Shown here piece after piece: positions 55,130 to 64,000 of a stretch of DNA of 64,000 nt. A model generated the notes under the pieces. It was not told the origin of the DNA. It made no database searches and saw only the letters and a list, made by a program, of their open reading frames with translations. Location of the stretch: NCBI GenBank assembly GCA_017607445.1, contig JAEVHH010000003.1, forward strand, positions 6,551,001-6,615,000. The letters run 5' to 3'. Both the position numbers and the translations under genes were made by a program. The DNA is from Histoplasma ohiense (lineage: Eukaryota; Ascomycota; Eurotiomycetes; Onygenales; Ajellomycetaceae). How positions within the stretch are numbered: the stretch's first letter is position 1; each line of letters opens with the position of its first letter.

Positions 55130-58100
55130 TTATCCCTCTCTACTGAAGTGAGTGAGAACTTGTAGGTGTTGAGAGTGGCGGTGTCCTCCAAGGCAGACAC
55201 AGGTTCTCAGATCGGACAATTGTATTCTACTCATTTGACAAGATATTTGCAGCAGTGATGGTTGATTCTATTGTCAAGAATTGCTTTGATTTCTCACTTG
55301 AGTTTGTTATCTTCTCCTACAATGACAAGTGGCTGTCAATTGAAGATTCTCTGGAAGAGGAATGGATCCTCAGCCGCGGGTCGGAGCAGGTTTGTATGAA
55401 AGACATTGTGAATGCCAGACAGGGTGTTGAGTTGATAATTGTGTGTGCCTAGCACTTTCTTCACTGTATACTTGACATGACAGTAATCTAGTGTACACAA
55501 GAGGTGATCTGTTCTTATGTTCTTGAGATCTAGTCAGACTTTGTCTTCTACATGATATCAGATCACAGAACTTCTTCTGATGTTTGCTTGATTTTTGTAA
55601 TCTTGCTGAATGCTGATCATTGAAGCTTCTGTTCATTCACAGACTTTCTTCAGCTTGCTCATGATGTTCTCTGCCATCTGTATGAGGCTGCGGGCGTACG
55701 CGGTTTCTCAGAGAGTCTCAGAGAAGTTCAGAACCTCTAAGTTGTATCTGTGTAGAAGAAAGAATGGGCTTACATCTGTTGTAGTGAAATCTCAACTGTT
55801 AATCACAATCTCAGTGTGTGGCAGCAGGTTGCTTCAGTTGTCTTGCATGTAATTGCAGAACTTATGAAGAATGTTCTTTACTGTTTGTATCATTCTCTCA
55901 GTAGCTCCATCAGTCTCTGAGTGGTATGCTGTTGATAACTTTCATTTGATTCTTAATAATTGGCATATGCGGGCTCAGAGTGTGCTGACAAATTGACTGT
56001 CTCTATCTGACACAATGAATGAAAGCAGGCTGTGTATATAATAGAACAGGCTTCTGACAAAGGCATCTGCAACTACTTCAGCATTCATCTTGTCACAGAG
56101 CTGTAGTATTATGTTCTTGCTGAGTCAGTTGATAATGACTAGAATGTTTGTAGAACCTTCACTTTTGAGTAAGAAAACTGCAAAATCAATAGCTATATCA
56201 CATCAAGTTCAGTTGAGGACAGATAGAGGCTTCAGCATCTCTTTTCAGCATTCACATCATGCTGTCACTGAGCCACAGTGATCACAGTTGTGTACAAACT
56301 GGTGTATGTCTTTCAATATATCTGATCAGTAGAATTCTCAGATAATAATGTTGTACATGATTTTGTGTTCTGAGTGCTCAGTCATCAACAAGTCATGAAT
56401 TTCTTGCATGATCTGTGTTTGTAGAGGTTCTGAATCAGGGACTCATTGTCTATCTTGGAAGCATAAGCAGTTGTCATCATCAATCAAACATGCTGAGATA
56501 TCCATTCTTGGGTATACATCTGCAGGAAATTGAGGTGCTTTGCTTTGTACAGCTTCAGTGGCTTGTTGTCAGAATTCATCTGCCTCTGTCACTAGTCTTC
56601 ATTGTTCTTCAAGTGAGGGTTCTTGAGCTCGGGACTGGTTGATATGTACACAGGGTTCATCTGATTGTGTAGAACTTTCTATAATTGCAGAGTTGATTAA
56701 TCAATGCTCTCAGTGTTTCCATCTGTCATTCAAGTCATCAGATGATATATCTTGTTCTTGATGAGACAGAGCATCTGCAAGGGTGTTCTCTACTTCAGGT
56801 TGATAATGAATTGTGAACGAAAAATGGCTAAGGAACAATGACCAATGCATATGCCTCTCAGTGAGCTTACAAGTGATTGTGAAGTACTCTAGATTCTTAT
56901 GATTGATAACAATCTCAAACCTCTCAACACTCATGAGTTTGGATTCCCATTCTTCAAAGCATTGTATGATCACTAGAAGCTCCTTGTCATAGATCTTGTA
57001 GTTGCATTCAGTGGATGACATCTTTTTCAAAGTGAAAACACAAGATTGTAGAACATTTTCATTGTCATATTGCATCAGTGCCCCATCTACTATGTAATCT
57101 GAGGTGTCTGTTTCAAGAATTGTATGCTTATCTGAATTGAATGATTGCAGCATTGGAGTGTTTGTGAACATACACTTCAGCTTTTTGAATGCTGCATCCA
57201 CTTCATCAGTCCATTGAAATACAGCATCTTTCCAGATCAGATCTGTTAGTGATCATACAATATCAGAGAAGTTCTTGATAAACCTTTGATAGAAGTTGGC
57301 AAACCCTAGAAAGCTTCTAGTTCCTTTTACTGAGACTGGTACCTCTCAGTTGAGGATTGCTTCCACCTTCTTAGAATCCATACATACACCTTTTTCAGCT
57401 TCGATGATGAATTCTAGATAGGTTGTAGACTTGGTCTCAAAGTTGCATTTGTCAATATCCACTTGCAGTCCAGCTTTTCATAGGCAGTCAAGAACTTGTT
57501 GTATGTGCTTACAGTGCTCAGTGAGCAATCCATCAGTGAAGATCAAGATATCATCCATGTATGCTGAGGCAATCTCATTGAGCAGGTCTCATAGAGCTCA
57601 GTTAATGTATTTCTGAAATGTACTTGAAGTGTTCACTAATTCAAAGAGGGTCACTGTCCATTTGTATAATCTGTAACATGTATGAAAGGCAGTTAGTCAT
57701 TCATCACCTTCATTAATTCTTATCTTGTAGAAGGCTGCAGAGATGTCAAGTTTTGTAAATCATTTTGCTTTTTCTATTCATTCAAGCATTTCATTGATGA
57801 GTGGGAGAGGATATTGATCCTTCTGTGTAATCTTGTTGAGTTCTCAATAGTCAACACAGAATTGTAAGCCATCTTCTGATTTCTTCACAAACAGTACAGA
57901 TACTGCAGTGGGTGAGTTGCTAACACAAATGAAGTCTTTGTCTAGTAATCCATTGAGCATTTTTCATAGAATGAGGAGCTTGTCATGTGATATGCTGTAG
58001 AGAGAACCTCAGAGCAGTTGTGGGTTCTTACCATCTTTCTTGATGAGCTCAATTGTATGATCTATGCTGGGTTCTCAGTGAGGGGGAAGCTTTTCAGCTT

Positions 58101-58730
58101 CTTTCTCATTGAACATGTCTGCGAAGTCTTCATACAATTCAGATAGTTTCTTGTGTGGTTTCTTGAGATCTTTAGATTCTAACTTTTCTAATGCTTTCTT
58201 GATATCCACCATGCTAGCAGCGAACACTTGGACATTCTTCTTCTCATGCACTTGATGAGTTAGTAGTTTGTATGCTTCCACTGATATCTGGGTGAGATCA
58301 GCAGTTCTATTGACATCCTTCTTGTAAACACAGTCACCTTCTGGAAAAATAAGGCAGCAGTTGCATGCATTCAACAAGGTTCCAAATTCTGTGAGCCATG
58401 ATAGACTGAGCATTAGATTGTACTCAAGGCTTTGTATTTTGTATATGTATATGTTCTTTTTCTCATGTCCTTCTATGTCAATATTAAATCTTACCATGTT
58501 GTAGAAGGCGGATCCTCTGGAGCTGTCAAATCCACTAAGCTTACACAGTTTGAGAAAGGAGATACACTGAAGCTTATGCTTCTCAACCAGCTGAGTGTCT
58601 ATAAGAGTGTAGTGAAGGAAATCACTGTCTATCATTGCTCATACATTGACTAAGCTATTTACAATGACAGAAACTATGATTGCATTCACTTGCATCTTCT
58701 GCTCAAATCTCCAGCTAGCTTTCTGCTCCT
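55117..58730 (-). pseudogene. pol of A3 (PR-RT-RH-IN-chromodomain)
   Basis: Protease region AMIDSDFLHYTLI near 58640. RT about 57300-57900, with LQFCVDYWELNKI, LDISAAFYKIRI and the active site YMDDILIF at about 57540-57566. RNase H about 56730-57200 (ETDTSDYIVDGALMQ, KELLVIIQCFEEW, ENTLADALSH). Integrase with a zinc region (HNCDHC near 56280) and core (AIDFAVFLL, IVSDRDSQFVS, SETDGATERMIQT) between about 55820 and 56200. Chromodomain about 55135-55330 (AILDNRINH, CKYLVK, VEYN). The frame runs through the PPT and stops at a TAG 13 bp inside the 3' LTR (55117-55119). The 186-codon stretch at 58075-58635 is the longest without stops. TGA codons elsewhere. Confidence 0.85.
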
Positions 58731-59762
58731 TGAGCTCTCATCCACATTTTAGAGTGAGAGCTTGTCTTTTCCCTGTTCTTGCCTATCCGCGGGCGACGCA
58801 GTGTTCACACATGTGGGGGGTTTACTCAGAGCAATCACATTCAGACATTGATTTGTGAAGTGCTCTGGCTTGTCACAGTGTATGCAGACTTCTCTGGCAA
58901 TTCAGTCAGCAGCATTCTTCTCTGAGATGTTAGAGACCCTCAGACAGCTTGCATTCACATGTGGGACTCAGTTCATTGATTCTGATTCAGAGGTGGGGGG
59001 TGCTGCAGAGTGGTTTGGAGTGTACACATTTGTTCAGCAGAATTCTCTGCAATTTTGAAGTGCACAGAACTGAGACAGATTGTTGTCCAACAGATGAAGA
59101 TCAGTGCAGAATTCACTGTATGTTGAGAGCTTCAGACATTCTACACTTTGATTATGCAACTGAAAGTTCAAATTCTTGAACAGTATGTTGATCTTGACAG
59201 CATCATTTCAGTCTTGCCCATCTGCTTCTAGAAGCTTGTGATTGAATTCAGAAAGATAAGTTGCCAATGCAACATCCATCTGACAAGTCTGATTAAGCCA
59301 GTCTAACACCTTGGCTTGAAGTGTAGGATTGAGGAAGAGGGAGTTGAGTTGTTGGAAGACTAGCTCTGACATACACTGATGATTCTGACAATGACTCATT
59401 CAGAATTGGAATTTTGCTAACACATCACCATCCAACCTGCTATGGATATACCACACTTGGTTGGATAGCGAGCCTATTGCTCATTCATCAATGTCCAATT
59501 TGATATTCACTTTTGACTTCCACACAAGGTAGAGCACTAGGTCTTCCTCATATTTGTCAAGGATTGGGAGCTTCTCTCTTGAGGGCTTTTTGTGAGACAC
59601 GGGTGTAGGAGGAATGGTGAACATGGAAGTGCTCATTTCAGCAAGTCATCATTGCAATTCGGCCATCTGTAGCATCTGTTGCTGAAGAATGCTTTGTAGA
59701 TCTAAGTTGTTGTCCACTGCATTCAGGTGCGGTGGGTGTTTGTAGAATTGTTCATAGTTCAT
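58690..59762 (-). pseudogene. gag of A3
   Basis: The ATG at 59760-59762 begins MNYEQFYKHPPHLNAVDNN. The gag core contains LPILDKYEEDLVLYLVWKSK and VAQFQF/FLNPTLQAKVLDWL. The CCHC zinc knuckle CIHCDKPEHFTNQC lies near 58835-58880. The end is approximate because the gag-pol junction could not be fixed; pol is in another frame, so a frameshift is likely here also. Confidence 0.75.
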
Positions 59763-60152
59763 TTTGATATCTAAGAACATGTAATAATAATAAAAGAAAA
59801 GAAATACTTGTAGACACTTGATCCTCTCACAGGCACTATTTGCAGTGTTGCAGTGCTAAGCTTGATCAAGCTTCTTCATGAACACTATTCACAGCATTAC
59901 AGTTTGTAGGCACTCAGGCCTTGTAGAACACAGTCAATTATGTTTCAGATGCTTAGACACAACAGCCTATATAACTAATGATAGAGGCACTCAGGCCCAT
60001 GAGGAATCTCTTGTAATGACTAGGCACTCAGACCTGTAAACAATGCACTCAGGCATAAGAACTGATAACAACACACTCAGATGTAAGAACTGATAACAAT
60101 GCACTCAGATGTAAGAACTAATAACAAGACACTCAGATCTTAAACACAGAAG

Positions 60153-60165
60153 AATCAATTTGTAA
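60153..60165 (-). other. Primer-binding site of A3, self-complementary to the LTR
   Basis: In the sense strand TTACAAATTGATT directly follows the 5' LTR and pairs with AATCAATTTGTAA 50 nt upstream in the LTR, near the expected transcript start. This is the arrangement known from Tf1 and related elements, where the RNA 5' end primes reverse transcription instead of a tRNA. Confidence 0.6.
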
Positions 60166-60699
60166 TGTAACAGATGTACTTCAATTAATGATTTGGTACT
60201 ATCCTAATTACAGATTACAAATTGATTAAGGAAAGAAAGAGAAAAGAAATCAGAAGAAAAGGTTGTACAAAGGAGGTTCTTATAGAGGAAAGTTCAGAGT
60301 GGAAGAATATCAGAAGCTGCTCCACAGTGGAGTGCAGAGTGGAAGAACATTAAGAGGTACATGTAAGAATTGTTAGAAGCTATGCAAGTGCGGAATGTGG
60401 GGTGGGGGAATCATTGAGAGCTACACAGAAGAATTGTTAGAGACTACATGAGTGTGGAACACAGAGCGGGGGAATGTAAGGAGCTACGCGGAAGAATCAT
60501 TAGAAACTACACAAGTGCAGAGCACAGAGCAGAAGAATGTTAAGAGCTACGCGGAAGAATTGTTAGAAACTACGCGAGCGCAGAGCACGGAGCGGAAGAA
60601 CATCGAGGGTTACGCGAGGTCACAGCGACCAGGAACGAGCGGGTGCAGGAGGGGAGTTGATTGCATAAGTTAATTACTAACGGGTGCTAACCCGTCACA
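60166..60699 (-). repeat. 5' LTR of A3 (534 bp) with self-priming motif
   Basis: Plus strand TGTAACAG...TAACCCGTCACA. Four tandem U3 units of about 60-66 bp lie at about 60350-60610. Sense order: U3, CTATAAGAACC box (about 60276-60286), CT-rich tract, then AATCAATTTGTAA (complement of 60215-60227), which is perfectly complementary over 13 nt to the sequence abutting the LTR (60153-60165). Its right third keeps many CpGs. Confidence 0.93.
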
Positions 60700-60704
60700 G
60701 AGTA

Positions 60705-61897
60705 CAATTCTCTTATCATCAAATCTTTTCAAATTCATTACTATAAATTTTATTACAGACTTGTCAGCCTCTACATTCCTCCATCAAATCTACAATATGA
60801 TTTTAGTGATTGTGAATATATATATCAAGTTTACAATCTATATTCCTTGCATCAAAAACATTACAGTCAATAAACTAGCAGAAATTGTTTATACCAAGTT
60901 CTATACAATTTACAGAGTATCTAAAAACCATATATTCAATCAAGATTCACTGTTTACAAGCCATTATTGATCCACCTTTTGTTATATGCTAGATGCACAC
61001 TGGAAACTTTCAACAGCCTTTCACTCTCAAACAGATAGCTAAACAGAACAACAAAATCAAATCTTGAAACATTATCTTCAATACTTTATCAACTATCATC
61101 AAGATGACTGAGCATGCTGACTACTGCTAACACAGTTTGTTTACAATACCTCTCAACATACCTCTACTGAAATGGTACTCACAGAAGCCTTAATGAGATA
61201 TTGATCTGATTTGAAAATTAATATCAGCAAATCACCACAACCAGTCACCATACATGCTGCTAGCTGTGCAAAACATATCAAGGAAACACATCATAAGCTC
61301 ATCAAGAATCTACAAAAGACACAACAAGCACAGAAAATCTATTATAATACAAAACATAAGTCTCAACAATTTAAAATAGATGACTATATCATATTCAATG
61401 CAAAAAATCTCTGATTGCTACACTCAGTTTGCAAACTCAATCATAAATATGTTGAACTCTTCAAGATTCTGAATATCATTGAAAAACAAGTGTACAAACT
61501 AGAACTGCCATCTTCATATAGAAGCATCCATTCTGTATTTCATGTATCTTTATTGAAGCCATACAACCACAGAAATGGAGCTCTACCAGAACCAGAATCA
61601 GAACTTGTTGATGATGAAGAAGAATATCAAGTTGAAGAAATTCTTGAAAAACAACAATGAAAAAACAAACCTTCAGAATATCTTGTGAGATGAACAGATT
61701 GAGATTCTAGTGGTGATACATGAAAACTGAAAGAAAACATATTGAACACTCAGACATTTGAAATCTTCCTCAAACAAGAAAATGAACAACAAATACAAAA
61801 CCAACATACTCCCAAATATCAAAAGCATGAACATCAAGTCAAAAGACACCAGAAGCACAAATCTCACTCAAACTCCAATCAAATACAATTTTTTTAG
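60705..61897 (+). pseudogene. pol of B7, C-terminal part
   Basis: Integrase core from NFITDLSASTFLHQIY through SQTDS-like (about 61030), DYxLFNAKNL and LELPSSYRSIHSVFHVSLLK (61500-61560), then the chromodomain (EYQVEEILEKQQ ... SEYLVR-TD, 61620-61700) and a tail QNQHTPKYQKHEHQVKRHQK to TAG at 61895-61897. Several TGA codons. Confidence 0.8.
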
Positions 61898-62059
61898 AAG
61901 GATTTTATCAGGGAAAAGAGAAAAAGGAAAAAAATTCAATTTGAGTATAATAAATAATAAAAAATAAAAAATACAAGCAAGGAAAAAACAAAGGAAATGG
62001 GTTCTAAGGAAAGTCTAAAGGCTCTCAGTTTATCCACCTTCATCTCCCCCTCTCATCTC

Positions 62060-62944
62060 TCACTTCCCCTCTGCCACCCCCTTCTTATACTGCCTCCGGT
62101 ACTCGTTAAGCACCGGGCCCCATTTCGGGCGCAAAGGCATCGGCAAATGCCTCTCCCACAGGACATTTGCTTCCTTCAATCTTCCCTCCTCCATCAACCC
62201 CTCCACCCCCCGACACACCCGCCGAAGGAAGGCCTCTCCCCTCATAATCTCCTCCCACACCTCCACACCATGGGGCTCATAGTCCTCATATTCCCCCGCC
62301 TCCACCGCCGGAGCCTTCTCAACCATCTTCTCCATGGCCTCCCCGGCCAACTCTTCTTCCAACAACTCTCCTCCCACCAACTCCTCCTCAGTCAATCCCT
62401 CTCCAATCGACCCCTCCGCCACGGAGCCCCCGGAGCTCATCACTCTCAAAACTCTCATATCCTCCTCCACATCCTCCTCTTCCTCTAACACCTCCGCTCT
62501 GGAAGGATCAGGCACAACCACTGCCTCCAAAACCTGCACCTCTGCAGGCTCAGCCGCCGCCCGGTGATGGGACCACAGGGCATTCGCCCATGCCCTGCCC
62601 CAAGCAGACAGCATCATCAGGTGAGGTGCATCCAATCATTTTACCAAACAATGATGACTTTTGTGGCCTGCCATATCCTCTCCAGCTGCCACCCCTGCAA
62701 AAATAAACACTCACCCACGCATGATGCACCTCAGAAGAGGTGTATCACACATCTAGCATCATTATCAGTATATCAACATTGCTAAGAGCACTACTACCTA
62801 TCCAAAAACAAATTTGAAGAAAAGGAAAAAGGAAATAGAAATCAAAGGGAAACACTCACAGGTTTGCAGGATTTTCCTGCAGAGGCACAAGCCTCACAAT
62901 GCTTCTGGGCATTGGGCCTCAACGCACATCAAAAATCGACATCC
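62060..62944 (-). pseudogene. Antisense accessory gene of B7, partial but with intact C-terminal exon
   Basis: The C-terminal exon is open from about 62590 down to the TGA at 62060-62062 (about 175 codons, no stop). It has a glutamate-rich half (EVLEEEEDVEEDM, GLTEEELVGGELLEEELAG) and a C-terminal helical half (EVWEEIMRGEAFLRRVCRG, LKEANVLWERHLPMPLRPKW, LNEYRRQYKK). B4 has ANVLWNRHLSIPLHSKW at the same place, so the protein is conserved while the DNA has diverged. Exon 2 (62860-62944) keeps KHCEACASAGKSC and the GTGAGT donor; its 5' part and exon 1 are lost at the 62944 breakpoint. A TGGTAAAATG...GGGCAG|G mini-intron (about 62589-62638) could link to an upstream exon; this is inference. Confidence 0.6.
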
Positions 62945-63234
62945 TGAGCACCTTTCTTGCTGATCGCTCACGAACTAAACCCATCTGCGGGGTCGAAGCC
63001 GTCTGGCTTTCCATCTACAAATACCCACCGGACCAAAGTCGGATGTTACTGTGCGATTCTGGGCTCATGGTACTAAAAGAACATCTGGGGGGGAAGATTT
63101 TATGTGGGAATTGCAAAACTGGGCCGATCGGCCCGCAGAAGACGGCAAGGGTTTTCGGGCAAATTGGGCGAAAATGTGGGACATTGAGACTGAAGCGAGG
63201 GAGATGGAAGGGTCGAGCCATACATACCCGAGGT
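62945..63234. other. Ordinary-composition sequence right of the B7 breakpoint
   Basis: Not decayed and not matching any repeat in the window. It reads openly in two plus-strand frames up to and through the minisatellite, but no motif is recognisable. Possibly unique host DNA. Confidence 0.35.
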
Positions 63235-63912
63235 GCATCTCACAACCACCGGCCCGGGGCGACTTATCCACGCCGGGGTCGCTCACCACCGCCGGCCCGG
63301 GGCGACCTATCCACGCCGGGCTCACCACCGCCGGCCCGGGGCGACTTATCCACGCCGGGCTCACCACCGCCGGCCCGGGGCGACTTATCCACGCCGGGGT
63401 CGCTCACCACCGCCGGCCCGGGGCGACCTATCCACGCCGGGCTCACAACCGCCGGCCCGGGGCGACTTATCCACGCCGGGCTCGCTCACCACCGCCGGCC
63501 CGGGGCGACCTATCCACGCCGGGCTCACCACCGCCGGCCCGGGGCGACTTATCCACGCCGGGCTCCTCACCACCACCGGCCCGGGGCGACTTATCCACGC
63601 CGGGCTCCTCACAACCACCGGCCCGGGGCGACCTATCCACGCCGGGCTCCTCACCACCGCCGGCCCGGGGCGACTTATCCACGCCGGGCTCCTCACCACC
63701 GCCGGCCCGGGGCGACTTATCCACGCCGGGCTCCTCACAACCACCGGCCCGGGGCGACTTATCCACGCCGGACTCCTCACAACCACCGGCCCGGGGCGAC
63801 CTATCCACGCCGGGCTCACAACCGCCGGCCCGGGGCGACTTATCCACGCCGGGGTCGCTCACCACCACCGGCCCGGGGCGACTTATCCACGCCGGGGTCG
63901 CTCACCACCTCC
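63235..63912. repeat. GC-rich minisatellite, 16 copies of a 39-43-bp unit
   Basis: The consensus unit is GGCCCGGGGCGACTTATCCA followed by CGCCGGGCTCCTCACCACCG. Copies differ by ACTTATC/ACCTATC, ACAACC/ACCACC and a short indel in CTC(CTC)ACC. GC content is near 70 percent beside AT-rich repeats and CpGs are intact. The long frames through it on both strands are a by-product of its composition. Confidence 0.95.
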
Positions 63913-64000
63913 GTCCCGATGTGATACCATAGCAACAGCTCTATGTAATCACCTGTTGAATGCCTGCGCCCTTTGCTCGATGTTATCACAGTCCATCATC
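63913..64000. other. Right edge, nothing recognised
   Basis: 88 bp of ordinary sequence after the minisatellite; no feature seen. Confidence 0.4.

Larger units (their letters stand above)
54596..60699 (-). mobile_element. A3: complete family A chromovirus
   Basis: 6104 bp, minus strand: 5' LTR 60166-60699, leader about 59763-60165, gag about 58690-59762, pol about 55117-58730, polypurine tract (AGAGAGGGATAA, complement at 55130-55141), 3' LTR 54596-55129. Both LTRs are 534 bp. An exact 5-bp duplication GAGTA flanks it (54591-54595; 60700-60704) and it interrupts the integrase of B7. Pol carries TGA codons, so it is inactive, but it is the only complete A copy here. Confidence 0.95.
60700..62944 (+). 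mobile_element. B7, right part (integrase to accessory gene), subfamily variant
   Basis: Starts with the second GAGTA, then integrase core, GPY/F region, chromodomain and pol end (TAG 61895-61897), followed by the opposite-strand gene at 62060-62944. The match to other B copies stops at about 62944, inside exon 2 of that gene, so the 3' LTR is missing. The accessory gene is far less decayed than pol and differs from B2-B4 by many non-transition changes, so this is another subfamily. Confidence 0.85.

Noticed and set aside
63051..63932. Long plus- and minus-strand open frames (up to 341 codons) across the GC-rich minisatellite
   Set aside because: They exist in several frames on both strands because the repeat lacks stop trinucleotides; unit lengths are not all multiples of 3 and no domain is seen.

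Overview
The window looks like a repeat-rich, heavily mutated compartment of a filamentous ascomycete genome (inferred from short GT-AG introns, fungal-type proteins, fungal chromovirus, LINE and DNA-transposon families, and pervasive C-to-T decay of repeats). Only two host genes look intact. Both are on the minus strand in a roughly 4.5-kb island: a glutaryl-CoA dehydrogenase (12910-14549, four exons, 428 codons) and a PDCD5/TFAR19-family protein (16589-17328, four exons, 141 codons). Almost everything else is nested transposable elements riddled with TGA stops.

Two LTR-retrotransposon families dominate; I call them A and B. Both are Ty3/gypsy chromoviruses with a chromodomain at the end of pol. 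Family A has 394-534-bp LTRs (sense strand TGTGATGAGTT...GTTACA). A3 (54596-60699) is complete, with two 534-bp LTRs and a 5-bp target duplication. Family B has about 266-bp LTRs (sense TGTAATGCAC...CTCACA). B2 (21314-30059) and B4 (44617-52072) are full length, 7456 bp without a later insertion. B carries gag and pol in -1 frames joined at an A-AAA-AAC slippery site. Between pol and the 3' LTR it carries a spliced gene on the OPPOSITE strand, with a six-cysteine zinc-cluster-like exon and an acidic C-terminal exon.

Layout: 1-372 exon remnant; 960-4455 hAT element plus a duplicated 3' end; 4456-7698 B1 inserted in A1 (7699-8686), which itself sits in a second hAT copy (8687-11353); 11354-12822 small mutated fragments; 12910-17328 host genes with a short hAT-derived piece and a solo Copia LTR between them; 17676-18445 Copia 5' end; 18446-21313 family A fragments around a Tc1/mariner remnant; 21314-35355 B2 and B3; 35356-38157 A4; 38158-40044 LINE 3' end; 40045-42103 unidentified sequence; 42104-54227 a B element split by B4; 54228-62944 B7 split by A3; 62945-64000 GC-richer sequence with a 16-copy minisatellite.

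The main large-scale structure is an inverted duplication about 10 kb per arm: 21314-32572 (minus strand) mirrors 42104-52072 with a constant coordinate sum (74676, or 73386 beyond a 1.29-kb hAT MITE insertion in one arm). Both arms share the same B-into-B insertion junction, so this is a segmental duplication and not two insertions. The best candidates for new biology are the antisense gene of family B, the inverted duplication, self-primed reverse transcription in family A, and a decay spectrum in which CpG and CpC rather than CpA are lost.
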